From assembly GCF_949987535.1 (NCBI RefSeq), contig NC_080079.1:50517000-50580999 (forward strand): DNA of 64,000 nucleotides, given 5' to 3'. Position numbers and translations under genes: made by a program. Source of the stretch: Balaenoptera acutorostrata. Its lineage: Eukaryota > Chordata > Mammalia > Artiodactyla > Balaenopteridae. The notes beneath the pieces are model-generated. The model did not search any database, had not been told where the DNA came from, and saw only the letters and a program-made list of their open reading frames with translations. Below, in pieces: positions 51,958 to 62,842 of the stretch; position 1 is the stretch's first letter; every line of letters begins with the position of its first letter.

Positions 51958-52399
51958 TGTTGGTGTCCAACCTTGTACTGCTCACCGCAGGACAGGCCAA
52001 TAAATAGAGAGATGAGTTGCTGGGGCAAGCAATAGCAACTTTATTTGGAAAGCCAGTAGATCAAGAAGATGGTGGACTCATGCCCCAAGAACCATCTTGC
52101 CCAAGTTAGAATTCAGGCTTCTTTTATACTAAAAGGGGAGGGAGTAAGGTCAAACATTTCCTGTTTTCCATTAGGCTCCAGAGGGGATGTGTTAATTTCT
52201 TCCTCCCTGGAGTCATTCACAGGTGAGCCTGGTCAGAATGTTAACACCCTGTGAGCTAAACAAAGGTATTTTAGCTTAATGCTCATTACCTGGGAGGCAG
52301 GGTTCCCAGAGATGGGTCGTTATGTATAATTTAAGCTCACAGGCAACATCCCTTCAATAATTAGCTTGTAATATAATGCAAAGTTTCTAAGCTATTACA
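51958..52399 (-). repeat. 3' LTR of the endogenous retrovirus
   Basis: 442 bp, the partner of 59361-59801. It starts TGTAATAGCT and ends ACCAACA on the - strand, with TATAAAA and AATAAA at corresponding places. The outer flanks of the two LTRs do not show a matching 4-6 bp duplication. Confidence 0.88.
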
Positions 52400-52772
52400 T
52401 TGTCAATGTCCATTCCAGTCTTGTGGGAAAAGGGATGAAGACTGCTCTGGCTACTTCCAGAGGCTATGAATATTCCTTAGAATCTTTAGTCCTTTTTTAT
52501 CTACAACTATTTGAACCTGATAAAACTGCTTAGCACTTTGTTGTCTAATTTGTAATTGAACTTGGGGTTTTGGTTCCAGTTCCCAATACAAATACTAAAT
52601 TCCTGTGCTATTTATTTAGACAAAACTAAACAAATTGGTTGAACCTTCTCCAGCTACAATGAAATTCCCATCTACTTCATTTGGATGGGCAGACCTGTTG
52701 GAGGCAAACTCATGAACAAAGATTAGTATAGTGCCCAAAGTTTCAACGTAATTGGCAATTGCTGGGTCTTTT

Positions 52773-53100
52773 TTTTTTTTTAATAAATTTATTTATTTAT
52801 TTATTTATTTATTTTTGGCTGTGTTCGGTCTCGTTGCTGCACGCAGGCTTTCTCTAGTTGTGGCGAACGAGGGCTACTCTTCGTCATGGTGTGCAGGCTT
52901 CTCATTGCGGTGGCTTCTCTTGTTGCAGAGCACAGGCTCTACTCGCCCGGGCTTCAGTAGTTGTGGCACGCAGGCTCAGTAGTTGTGGCTCATGGGCTTA
53001 GTTGCTCCGCAGCATGTGGGATCTTCCCAGACCAGGGCTCGAACCCATGTCCCCTGCATTGGCAGGCAGATTCTTAACCACTGTGCCACCAGGGAAGCGC
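52773..53100 (-). mobile_element. CHR-type SINE in the ERV
   Basis: Flanked by aattgctgggtctttt (52757-52772) and aactgctgggtctttt (53101-53116). Confidence 0.9.
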
Positions 53101-53193
53101 AACTGCTGGGTCTTTTAGAGCATTTATAGATTCTCTCGCCTAGGCAGACATCTGGAATGGCCTACCATACAATATTTCAAAGAGGCTTAATTT

Positions 53194-53358
53194 TTTTAAT
53201 TAATTAGTTTGGTTGCACTGGGTCTTAGTTGCAGCTCGCCGGCTCCTTAGTTGTGGCATGCAAACTCTTTAGTTGTGGCACGCATATGGGATCTAGTTCC
53301 CTGACCAGGGATCAAACCCGGGCCCCCTGCATTGGAAGCGCCACCAGGGAAGTCCCCC
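53194..53358 (-). mobile_element. Short CHR-related SINE in the ERV
   Basis: Flanked by aaagaggcttaattt (53179-53193) and aaaggagcttaattt (53359-53373). Confidence 0.85.
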
Positions 53359-53371
53359 AAAGGAGCTTAAT

Positions 53372-53557
53372 TTAAGCCTGCTTCTGAAAGCCATTGATCC
53401 GTAGCAGGGCAACTGGCAAGGCCTTATCCCAAGTTAAGTTGGTATTCATTTTCTCAGTTTTTCCTGTTGATCGTGGTCTCCAGGATGAATGTAGTTCCAA
53501 TGCCTTAATCCAAGGCCTTAATCGGGGGATAATTTCCTTAAGGAGGGCTTTAACCAA
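53372..53557 (-). pseudogene. ERV integrase remnant
   Basis: A 61-residue open stretch with WRPRSTGKTEKMN and WDKALPVALLRI, typical of the end of a gammaretroviral integrase core and the following segment. It is adjoined directly by EEF1A1 3' UTR on one side and a SINE on the other. Confidence 0.75.
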
Positions 53558-54440
53558 TTAAAAGATACTGATTTTAAAGACTAATAACTTAAAACTGCCA
53601 CACACAAAACAAATGGTCCACAAAACATTTTCCTTTCCTGATGAAGGTTTTACGATGCATTGTTATCATTAACCAGTCTTTTACTATTAAACTTAAATGG
53701 CCAGTTGAGACAAACAGTTTTTCTGAGACCCTTCTTCCACCCCTGATTAAGACTGGGGTGGCCGGGATTGGGGATAATATTCATTTCACCTTCTAAGCTT
53801 TCTGTGCAGACTTGGTGACCTTGCCAGCTCCAGCTGCCTCCTTGTCCACAGCTTTGATGACACCCACAGCAACCATCTTTCTCATGTCAGAATCAGCAAA
53901 GTGGCCCAGAGGAGGATAGTCAGAGAAGCTCTCAACATACATGGGCTTGCCGAGAACCATATCAATGATGGCAGCATCACCAGATTTCAAGAATTTGGGG
54001 CCACCTTCCAGCTTTTTTCCCAGAACGATGATCCATCTTTTCCTTCGGCTTAGCAAACTTGCAAGCAACGTGAGCTGTGCAGCAATCCAGCACAGGTGCA
54101 TATCCAGCACTGATTTGGCCTGGGAGGTTCAAGATTATTACTTGAACAGGAAAGCCAGCCGCTTCCATTGATGGGTCACAGTCACCAGCCACTACGCACA
54201 TCTTTGACAGACATGTTCTTGACATTGAAGCCCACATTGTCCCCAGGAAGGGCTTTACTCAAAGCTTCATGGTGCATTTCAGCAGATTTTACTTCATTGT
54301 AACATTGAGTGGAGCAAAGGTGACCACCATGCCAGGTGTGAGAACACCAGTCCCCACTCCACCCACAGGGACAGTACCAATACTTCCAATTTTGTAGACG
54401 TCCTGGAGGGGCACACACAAGGAATACACCGGCTGGTATT
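53555..54440 (-). pseudogene. EEF1A1: EEF1A1 mRNA fragment inside the ERV
   Basis: An intronless copy of translation elongation factor 1-alpha 1, sense with the provirus. The coding part is clear from about 54405 ([17 protein letters not shown]) to the native TGA at 53781-53783, i.e. roughly the C-terminal half. It is followed by the EEF1A1-specific 3' UTR down to about 53555. Damage includes a frameshift in the NVTTEVKS region, another near the VRRGN/AGDS region, one around RSGKKLEDG, and a TAG four codons before the end (SAQKA*). Both ends are internal to the mRNA: the 5' end lies in the CDS, and the 3' end lies about 50 nt before the normal poly(A) site with no A-tail (the last point from memory of the human UTR). 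The exact 5' junction is uncertain within 54405-54465. Confidence 0.9.
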
Positions 54441-54726
54441 TTGACAAGTCAATCTGTGGGAGAAGTGATCCTCTTGCCTCAGAGGATATATTTTTAGACT
54501 AGGTGTCCCAGTGACCCTTTTTAATGGTATTCGTATTGGCCATGTGTTTTTGGCCTTCTCTGGGGTGCGGTTGGCACACACTTCTGGTCTCACCTTTCGG
54601 AGACCTGTGAGGAAAGAGCTCTGTCTCCTTTCCTGGGGCTTTCATGAGTGCCATCTGTAGGCTTAATGTGTGTTCTGGTGGGACTCTGATGTCAAGCTGT
54701 TCTGGTGAGAAACTTCAGGGTGAGGT

Positions 54727-54779
54727 CTACCAGAAAGTTAATCAACTCATTCCCCACTGTCAATTTTACCTGGGGCTCC
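54727..54779 (-). pseudogene. ERV protease remnant
   Basis: Residues EPQVKLTVG...FLVD match the N-terminal protease layout. The triplet after V reads D-L-T rather than the catalytic D-T/S-G, so it is dead. Confidence 0.65.
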
Positions 54780-54938
54780 TGTGAGGAATTAGGCGCCTCA
54801 AGTCCAAGGGAGTCCCTGGACTGTTCATTCACCAGAGTGTTTCTCTCTTTCTACCATATGAGAGAGGCTCTCATCTTTTGTTTTTCTGCTTATGTTTTGG
54901 CCTAGGGCCACCTGTTTTCCTTCCTCAGTGATGACTTA

Positions 54939-55735
54939 CTACCAAAAAAGTGGTTTGTTTTGTGTCTTCTTTCTTCTGTTGTTGTTCCTATTGAACACTT
55001 TAAAAGCAACATCTACCAATTGAGAAGGGTTCATTCCAAATGCACCATCTAATCTTTGCAACTTTCTCCCGATATCTGAGGCACTTTGCCCCCACCAAAA
55101 GGTCAAATTTACCATTCTAATATTTTCAGGGGCCTCGGGATCTGCATTACTATGACATCTGTACACCTGATAAATCCTCTCCAAAAATTCAGAGAGATCT
55201 TCATTTGTTTTGCTGAATTTCTTGAAAATCTTTTGCTTTGGTTCTCCTTTTCAAAGCCCTACCAAGATGCACCAATAACTAGTTCTCTAATAAGGGCATT
55301 CTTCCCTCACTGCGGTCCCAATCTGGTTCAGCTGAGGGTACTGCCAAGTGGACTTCAGGTGTAGAGGATCCTCCCTATTAAGGAGGGTTGCAATCTTTCC
55401 AATTAAACAAGCCTGAGAAACCCAGCGGGCAGATCATTTGCATTTAGGTTACCTATGAGGTAATGGGGGAAGGGAAATTGCCATCCCCTGGGAGTGGCTC
55501 CTGGCCCAAATTGGGTGCCCCGTCAGTTCTTAGATGGTGATACCAGACCGAGTACCTGAGCCCCAAAACCTAACACACGATTTTGTAATTGATCCCTAGA
55601 AGGAAGGGAAGTCCTGAGCCCCAGTGCCAGGAATTGAGGCTGGATAGGAATGGAAGGTGCAGGAGGGGTTGGATATATTGGCCAGGCTGGGACAGCTAGC
55701 TCAGCAGTAGGAGTTAAGGTTTGAAGCAACATATC
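54939..55735 (-). pseudogene. ERV gag (capsid) remnant
   Basis: Two frames (55523-55732 and 54939-55184) hold a proline-rich stretch followed by a segment with PENIRMVNLTFWWGQSA and FGMNPSQLVDVAFKVFNR, a gammaretrovirus-type capsid C-terminus. The frame is interrupted between them. Non-functional. Confidence 0.75.
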
Positions 55736-56323
55736 CTCACTCTCATTCCCTTCTTTTTATTTTCCCTGATGTAATAGCATAAATGCTTGCACACAAAGGA
55801 TTTCATCATTCTTCCCCACTTCTTCACACAATAGCTATAGAATCATTCAAAAGCCACTGTAAAACCATAAATAGCAATTGACTGTCTCTAACCATTAAAG
55901 GGATGCCTTTATGCTTTGGCATCAACCAACTGGGATTACAATGCAACTGAAAAGAAACTTGGTTACTGCTGTGACATACAACAATTTATGATAATTACTA
56001 AAATTATGACTGATACCATTTACCAGGATATACCAGAATTTTAGGAGTTCCATATAATTTCTAGAATGTGTATATTAATAACTTTTACCCATATGATACA
56101 ATCTAAGAAGTTTTATCATCACTTATTTGACAATGCTTCCCACATAATTTAACATACCAAATAAACCTAATTAGTTTAATATTCCTCTCTCTGAGACAGA
56201 GAAAACAAATAATTTGAGGTGTTCCAGGGACCCTTGGGAAAACCTCAAAGTTAGCTAGAGGTCAAGTGAACTTCATTTAGAATTTGATCTTTGGGAAGTT
56301 CATCAAAAATATCAAAAAGTTTT

Positions 56324-56610
56324 GGGCTTCCCTGGTGGCGCAGTGGTTGAGAGTCTGCCTGCCAATGCAGGGGACGCGGGTTCGAGCCCTGGTCTGGGAG
56401 GATCCCACGTGCCGCGGAGCGGCTGGGCCCGTGGGCTGCAGCTGCTGAGCCTGCGCGTCTGGAGCCTGTGCTCCGCAACAAGAGAGGCCGCGATGGTGGG
56501 AGGCCCGCGCACCGCGATGAAGAGTGGCCCCCGCTCGCTGCAGCTGGAGGGGGCCCTCTCACAGAAACGAAGACCCAACACAGCCAAAAATAAATTTAAA
56601 AAAAATATAT
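56324..56610 (+). mobile_element. CHR-type SINE in the ERV
   Basis: Flanked by atcaaaaagtttt (56311-56323) and atcaaagagtttt (56611-56623). One of the best-preserved copies. Confidence 0.92.
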
Positions 56611-56901
56611 ATCAAAGAGTTTTAACCAGTGATAAAAGATCTCAATGGCAAATACAGATCACTTAAAGAAATAATTACCAAAAGCAGTTCAATATTTTAA
56701 GAAAACTTTGTCCTCTTAGAAAACCAAATTCAGGTTTTATACCACTTTACCTTTAAAATTTGTTTTCTTAAATTCAGTCTTATCTTAGCCAATCCCTATC
56801 ATGCACAAAAAACTCTTTCAGTGTTCCTCCTCCAAAAACCTTCCACAATTTTCTGTATCCATATTCTATATCCATCCATTTTCTGTATCCATATTTATAC
56901 T

Positions 56902-56997
56902 AATACTTATTTTACTTCTATTTCTATTTGTAGCTTTTAGTGATTTTAGGAACCAAGTGGAACCTTTCTCTTCTTCCTGAGAATGCCCCACTCTTAG
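56902..56997 (+). repeat. 96-bp direct repeat, copy 1
   Basis: Matches 58378-58473 at 94 of 96 positions (aataYttattttacttctat ... ccccactcttag). Flanks are unrelated. It lies inside the ERV leader region. Confidence 0.92.
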
Positions 56998-57560
56998 TTA
57001 GATTAATTAATCCATATTAATCTGTCCCTCACTTTTTCACTCAAAAACAGCCAGCTCTAAAACAAAACCACCTTTTTCCCTTTAACAAGATGTGTTTTCA
57101 TTCCTCATACCTTCTTTGCTGAAAACACACATCCTACATCTTGCATACTAAAATGCTCCCTTTATACTTAACTTTAAAACCTTAATCTCTAGTGAAAAAT
57201 CAAGAAGTAACTGTAAAACCGTCAAACCAGCATTTCCTGATTGACAAACTTATGCTTTAGTCTTCCTCTTCTAAGAAGGCAAATGTAGGTAAACTTAGAC
57301 CTGTCCAGCAATTAATGTTCTAATATTTTATCCTATTTGAAATGACCCAGAGAGTCAATGAATTCTCTTCATTTAACTTAGTTTAGTTTCAAGTTATGAA
57401 AATCTGGAGAAACTATTTTAGATAGACATTCCCCAAACATAATTATTCCTATAGAGTTTACCTAAAACTCTTACCTCATATACCTCTATTTTATTTAGTT
57501 AAAATCTTTGTCATATTATTATCTTCTTGCTGACAAACTTTGTTAACAAGAATACGTATT

Positions 57561-57928
57561 GGGACTTCCCTGGTGGTGCAGTGGTTAAGAATCCACCTGC
57601 CAGTGCAGGGGACATGGGTTCAAGCCCTGGTCTGGGAAGATCCCACATGCTGTGGAGCAACTAAGCCCGTGTGCCACAACTACTGAGCCTGTGCTTTATA
57701 GTCCGTGAGCCACAACTACTGAGCCTGTGCACTGCAACTACTGAAGCCCGTGCACCTAAAGCCTGTGCTCCACAACAAGAGAAGCCACCACAATGAGAAG
57801 CCCACGCACCGCAACAAAGAGTAGCCCCTGCTCACCACAACTAAAGAAAGCCCGTGCGCAGCAACAAAGACCCAATGCAGCCAAAAAATAAATAAATAAA
57901 TTTATTTAAACAAAAAAAATAGGTCTTA
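57561..57928 (+). mobile_element. CHR-type SINE, long form, in the ERV
   Basis: Complete head, an extra 'cacaactactgagcctgtg' body unit and an (AAAT)n tail. No clean duplication was found. Confidence 0.88.
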
Positions 57929-58377
57929 TTTGATTTCTAGCAAACTTAGGTACAATAACAGTATTATACTTAATGTTGATGACTCTAAAGACATGTCTGT
58001 GGAAATCAAACCAACAAGCTTACGCAAACCTTAATACCAGAAATTAATTCAATACTGAGTATTTCCTAGATCACATGAACCCAGAATTCATTCTAGCTAG
58101 TTTCTTTTATATTTGAGTATTTATATAAGTGCTTAATTTCCTTTAAGCCAAATAAATAGAGCTTTTTTGCAAATTAATGTTGGCAGTGCTACACATCTGA
58201 AACACGTACAAACACACGAACACAGGGACCTCACAGTTCCCATTCCAACATTTCAGCCATGAATCAAGTACAACAATGTAAAACTAATCAGTTACAAAAG
58301 AGGCTGGATTCAAATTGGGTTTCTGGCAGATGGGACAAATCAAGATCACCGGTGTAGATGGCTAAACCCTTTTTACT

Positions 58378-58473
58378 AATATTTATTTTACTTCTATTTC
58401 TATTTGCAGCTTTTAGTGATTTTAGGAACCAAGTGGAACCTTTCTCTTCTTCCTGAGAATGCCCCACTCTTAG
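58378..58473 (+). repeat. 96-bp direct repeat, copy 2
   Basis: The partner of 56902-56997, 1476 bp away, with the same orientation and length. Confidence 0.92.
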
Positions 58474-59337
58474 ACAAGAACAGACAGAGTTTTTTGGTTT
58501 GGTTTTGTTTCGTTTTTTCTGTTCCTTTCCTCCATTTAACATCAGTAAAAGTTTTAAATATCACAACACTGATTTGGCTGTAAATGGAGAAACAGTACCA
58601 AACAAAATGAAACGAAAAACCCAAACGACAAACAGAAAATCCTAAATAAACCCTCAAGTTTGGTCTTGGGGTTTTACATATACCAACAACACAGGAGACC
58701 ATAAACAAAGTACTTAACACAGCAAGGAAAGCAGTGCATGGTGCACAGGGTCCCAAGATAGCCCTGCCTAAATCCTTTGTGCAGATCCTAACAGGTACTG
58801 TGGCCACACATTGTTACGATAAAGTATCATCTTCCTCTCACCCACGGGTTCATAGCTGTAATCAGATCACTTATCCAAAACGAGCCTCAGAGGACTTCGT
58901 TTAAGGATAGTTAAAACATTCCCCATTTTTAAAGACAGAAATTCAAGACAAACAAAACACAAACTGCACACACAAATGCTAGCATCCGCAGGAACAAACG
59001 AACCGGTTCACAAATCAGGTAAAAGTCCGACAACTCTTTCCTCTCTCCAACAGTGCACCCCACTCAAATACAAAACAAACTGGCTTATTCTGGAGAAAAA
59101 GCCCCAAACAGAGGATAAAGTTTCCGGCTGTACACACCGGAGCGACTTACCCTACTGTATGGAGCTTGCTGGCTCCCAAACGTCGATTTGTTGCTCCAAC
59201 TGTCAAGCTCTGGGGAAGCCGGTGCCACTTTGGGGCATTTTGAAGGGAAAGATCCTCAGGACAAGCTGTCCCGGCAGCTGCTAGGGCCTTACCCCAAAAT
59301 TCCCCAACCAGGGCTGGCTAGCCACAAGTAGCAAGGC

Positions 59338-59355
59338 TCCTGGCTGGCTGCGCCA
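59338..59355 (-). other. Candidate retroviral primer-binding site, tRNA-Ser-like
   Basis: Five bases after the LTR end, the - strand reads TGGCGCAGCCAGCCAGGA. Its first nine bases complement the 3' end of tRNA-Ser(UGA) as I recall it, with later mismatches. Confidence 0.5.
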
Positions 59356-59360
59356 AAATT

Positions 59361-59801
59361 TGTTAGAGTCCAAGGTCATGCTGCTCACCACACTACAGGC
59401 CAATAAATCAAGAAATGAGTTGCTGGGGCGAGGAATAGTGACTTTATTCAGAAATCCAGCAGACCAAGAAGATGGTAGCCTCACGTCCCAAAGAACCATC
59501 TTTGGCGCCAGAGTTAAAATTCAGGCTCCTTTTATACTAATAGGGGAGGGAGTAGAGTCAAACACTTGTGGTTTCCATCAGCCCCTGAGGCGATGTGTTA
59601 ATTTCTTCCTCCCTGCAGTCATTCACAGATGGGCCTGGTCAGGATGTTCCCAGTGAGCTAAACAAAGGTATTTTAGCTTAATGCTCATTACCTGAGAGGC
59701 AGGGTTCCCAGAGATGGGCCCTTATGTATAATTTAAGCTTACAGGCAACATCCCTTTAGTGATTAGCTTGTAATAGAATACAAAGGTTCTTCCCTATTAC
59801 A
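59361..59801 (-). repeat. 5' LTR of the endogenous retrovirus
   Basis: 441 bp. On the - strand it starts TGTAATAGGG and ends CTCTAACA. It has a TATAAAA (59530-59536) and an AATAAA (59443-59448) in the expected promoter-to-poly(A) order. Confidence 0.88.
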
Positions 59802-61136
59802 TTGGTTTTCAAGGCTTACAGTGGAGCTGGAAAGGTGGGGGGGAGAGATGAGAAAAGAATAGGGAGAGTTTAAAACATTACAAAGCTCGCTGTTCTTAAA
59901 AAAAGATTGCTTTTAATTTGTTTTATGTAAATACTCCCTGGATTACTGTAAGCCTTTGGTTAATTTCCAGAGTTCTGAAAAAAGTTGATTCTGACCATAT
60001 TTTTGTCAGTTTTCTCATGATTTTTATGGAGAATTTTTGGAGGTCTTGGAGAAAGTCAGCAATTTTCTTTGACATCACTCTTGATTGCTTCTTATAACAT
60101 GCTTAGAGCCTGGGGTTGATGCCATGCCCCTCACTGTACAATACACACAGTAAAAAGAAAATGAGAGATGCAAGTATCTATTTTAGAACAGCACACTGCA
60201 AGGTGAAGTTAAAGGAACGTGGGAGTGCTTCTCCAATTCTCTGTGAAGGAGGTCCGGTTTTCTGGATTTTTTTTTGTTCCTTAACCTCATTCATCATGAT
60301 ATGTGGTGCTACTTCCTCTACTTCCTGTTACTAGTTCACATGCAACTTACCATACAAGTTCAACAACCTGAACTGGTCTATACCCCATTCGACAAGAATT
60401 CTCCACTGATCACACTCTTGGAGGTACAGGCGATGCCCAATTGCTTTAAGAGTTTCTAAACACTCTGTTTCATTACTTTCCTTGTTGCCAAGTGGCAACA
60501 AAGTTTGAAACCAGCAAACTTTGAGTAGCACTTAATTAGGAAGCAATCTTCAATAAGCTAGTATGTGGCCTCCACACCCACATTTTAAAATATATGCATT
60601 GGTTTTCTCTTAAATTCAAGCATCATGGAAATACATAATATAAAAAGTGAGGATTCCTCATATTCCCACAGAGTTGAACACTGTTAGTTTTTGCTATATA
60701 TATGCTACCAGTTTTCTTCTATTCCTATATGCTTGCTTTGTAAAAATGAACTTATTCTACACACATTTCACAAACTATTAACTTATTTGTACATGTTCCC
60801 TAATGATATATGTATATTTTCCTCATTCTTAACAGACACAGAGTATTCCATTTCATATAAATGTGATAAATGTTAAACAGTCGTTAGGTGGCCATCTAAG
60901 CACAAGTCCCATTTTTCAAGCTAAAGCATTATAATACACTAGAAGTAATAAGTGTCAACTCTATATTGTCAAATCTAATAAGCAGAGTAAAGCTTGCCAT
61001 CCAAGTAATTTCTAATTATCATTTTAGGGTGTTTACAATCTCTTGCTATCATTAATATGTCAGAATGTATCCTCGCCCTTCAGACCTCTGTCTGTACACC
61101 CAAAGAATAAAGTCTGGTAAGCGAACTGCCATCCAA
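59802..61136. other. Unassigned intergenic sequence
   Basis: AT-rich. No gene or certain repeat was seen on either strand. Confidence 0.45.
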
Positions 61137-61151
61137 AGAGGCTGTTCTGGT

Positions 61152-61356
61152 CAATACTCTGTTATGGCCTATATGGGAAAAGAATCTAAAAAAAGAGTGG
61201 ATATATATATATTTGTACAACAGATTCACTTTGCTGTACACCTGAAACGAATACAACATTGTAAATCAATTATACCCCAATAAAAATTTGAAAACAAAAA
61301 CCCTGCAGAAAGCAAAAAAAACTTCATTTGTCTCCTAAAATTTAAAAAAACAAACA
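61152..61356 (+). mobile_element. Short L1 3' end with apparent 3' transduction
   Basis: The L1 tail (tttgctgtacacctgaaacg, ccaataaaaatttg) ends near 61285. Non-L1 sequence with its own A-runs then continues to 61356. The perfect duplication agaggctgttctggt (61137-61151 and 61357-61371) encloses both. Confidence 0.75.
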
Positions 61357-61371
61357 AGAGGCTGTTCTGGT

Positions 61372-62339
61372 TGACATTGCCACCCACAATCCACATCCTT
61401 TTGAGCTTGGGTTTGGATTGGGAGAACTCAAAAGTCATCAGAACCCAAACCAAGATATAAGGTCCATATCTAGCTGGACAATAGCGAATGTTCCAGGCCA
61501 GAACATTGGATATTCCTGGGCCGTTCAGAAACATGTGAAGCCAATTCTGAAAGAACGCCAGAAATATGGGGAGCAACTAACTCATTCCACAAAACACCTT
61601 TTCTTCTAATTTCCCCTAAGAACAAGTAACTTCCAGCAGGATAAATAAGCAATGCCATATCTTTACAAGTCATTTCCTTTTTCTTTAATCCGAAATGTTA
61701 AGCTAAATGCTATTTAAACATGTTTAACTTTAATGGTACTGACTCACTCGTGGCAGGAAGGAGAGAAGGCCAGGCATTCTGACCCACTACCGCCAGTTAG
61801 GCCTAACCCAAGTCTCTGAGTGGAGATCTGACAGCAGCTCCAGCAGCCAACAAGTAGTGAACTCAGTTTCTCCATGACCTGATTCTGTGACTGTCCAGCA
61901 GAAACGCTTCTCTGAAGCCTCTTTCAGAACATGAAGCAGCTCAACCTGCCTGAGCCTGCCCAGCTAACCCCTCAGTCAGGTTGGTCTGTTATCTTCCCCG
62001 ATTGCTGTAAGAATATTTCAAAGAAAACGCAAAGAACACATAAGCTGAATTGTGGTCCTCCCCTGGGGTGTCCCTGAAGCACTGAGGTGTCTGAAAGCTA
62101 TGTATAGCTGCTAGGGAAATAGGCTTTTAAGAAATGTAGCACAGACACTAACAATTCTCAAGAGCTCCTTGCTGACATGAGAAGTCGTAATGTGAGAGCA
62201 GCACATCTGATTTATCACAGGGACCTATCTGACCCCCAGTGGGTGCCAAGGTGCTGGCCTCTTGTCCTTGCAGAGTGGACTCTCAGGACATACGCAATGT
62301 TTCCACCCAAATAGGAACAAACCCAGGGCTCAGTGTACA
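61372..62339. other. Unassigned sequence downstream of FAM25A
   Basis: Moderate GC, no repeat recognised, no coding frame supported. Confidence 0.45.
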
Positions 62340-62352
62340 CATTTCACAGCTT

Positions 62353-62358
62353 TTTATT
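62353..62358 (-). terminator. Poly(A) signal AATAAA after FAM25A
   Basis: tttatt on +, i.e. AATAAA on -, about 36 nt beyond the FAM25A stop. This supports a short 3' UTR. Confidence 0.65.
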
Positions 62359-62393
62359 GCAATTCAGGAAGAGCCTGCTGGTGGCAGGCATGC

Positions 62394-62526
<133 letters not shown>

Positions 62527-62842
62527 CTGTCAGGAAGAAAGGATATCCAGGTGAGCAAAGTAAACAATTCAAGTCACTCGCTGGGTTGGAGTCACCTGGA
62601 GCGGCCTGTGGGATGTGGCAGTCTTACCGGGTCATGCCCTGGAGGAGTCTGTGGGGCAGAGGGCAGCACAGCTCCTGGAGGAATGCATTCAAATTTGCTT
62701 TTATTTCTCCAAACAGCTTGCATTTCTCCAACTATTAGTGAGACAGAGCATCTGCTTGTGGATGTACTGCCTACTCATGTTTCATTTTTCTGTGAACTGC
62801 CTGTTTATACCTTTTGGTCATTTTTATATTGGGCTATCATTT
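62527..62842 (-). other. Part of the last FAM25A intron
   Basis: Sequence between the FAM25A terminal exon and the L1. No further exon was recognised. Confidence 0.5.

Larger units (their letters stand above)
51958..59801 (-). mobile_element. Class-I-like endogenous retrovirus, decayed, with embedded EEF1A1 sequence
   Basis: Two direct LTRs (51958-52399 and 59361-59801) bracket 7 kb read on the - strand. In transcription order: 5' LTR, candidate primer site, splice-donor-like sequence (59150), a long leader with a duplicated 96-bp segment, gag capsid remnant (about 55735-54940), protease remnant (54779-54727), a scrap resembling early reverse transcriptase (about 54542-54465), an EEF1A1 mRNA fragment, an integrase scrap (53557-53372) and the 3' LTR. 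No env was recognised. Every frame is broken and the protease catalytic triplet is not preserved, so the element is inert. LTR identity is about 85% by eye, which means an old insertion. Four younger SINEs interrupt it. Confidence 0.85.

Noticed and set aside
53793..54110. EEF1A1-like open frame as a possible functional gene
   Set aside because: Only the C-terminal part is present, with upstream frameshifts and an early stop. No start, promoter or complete domain.
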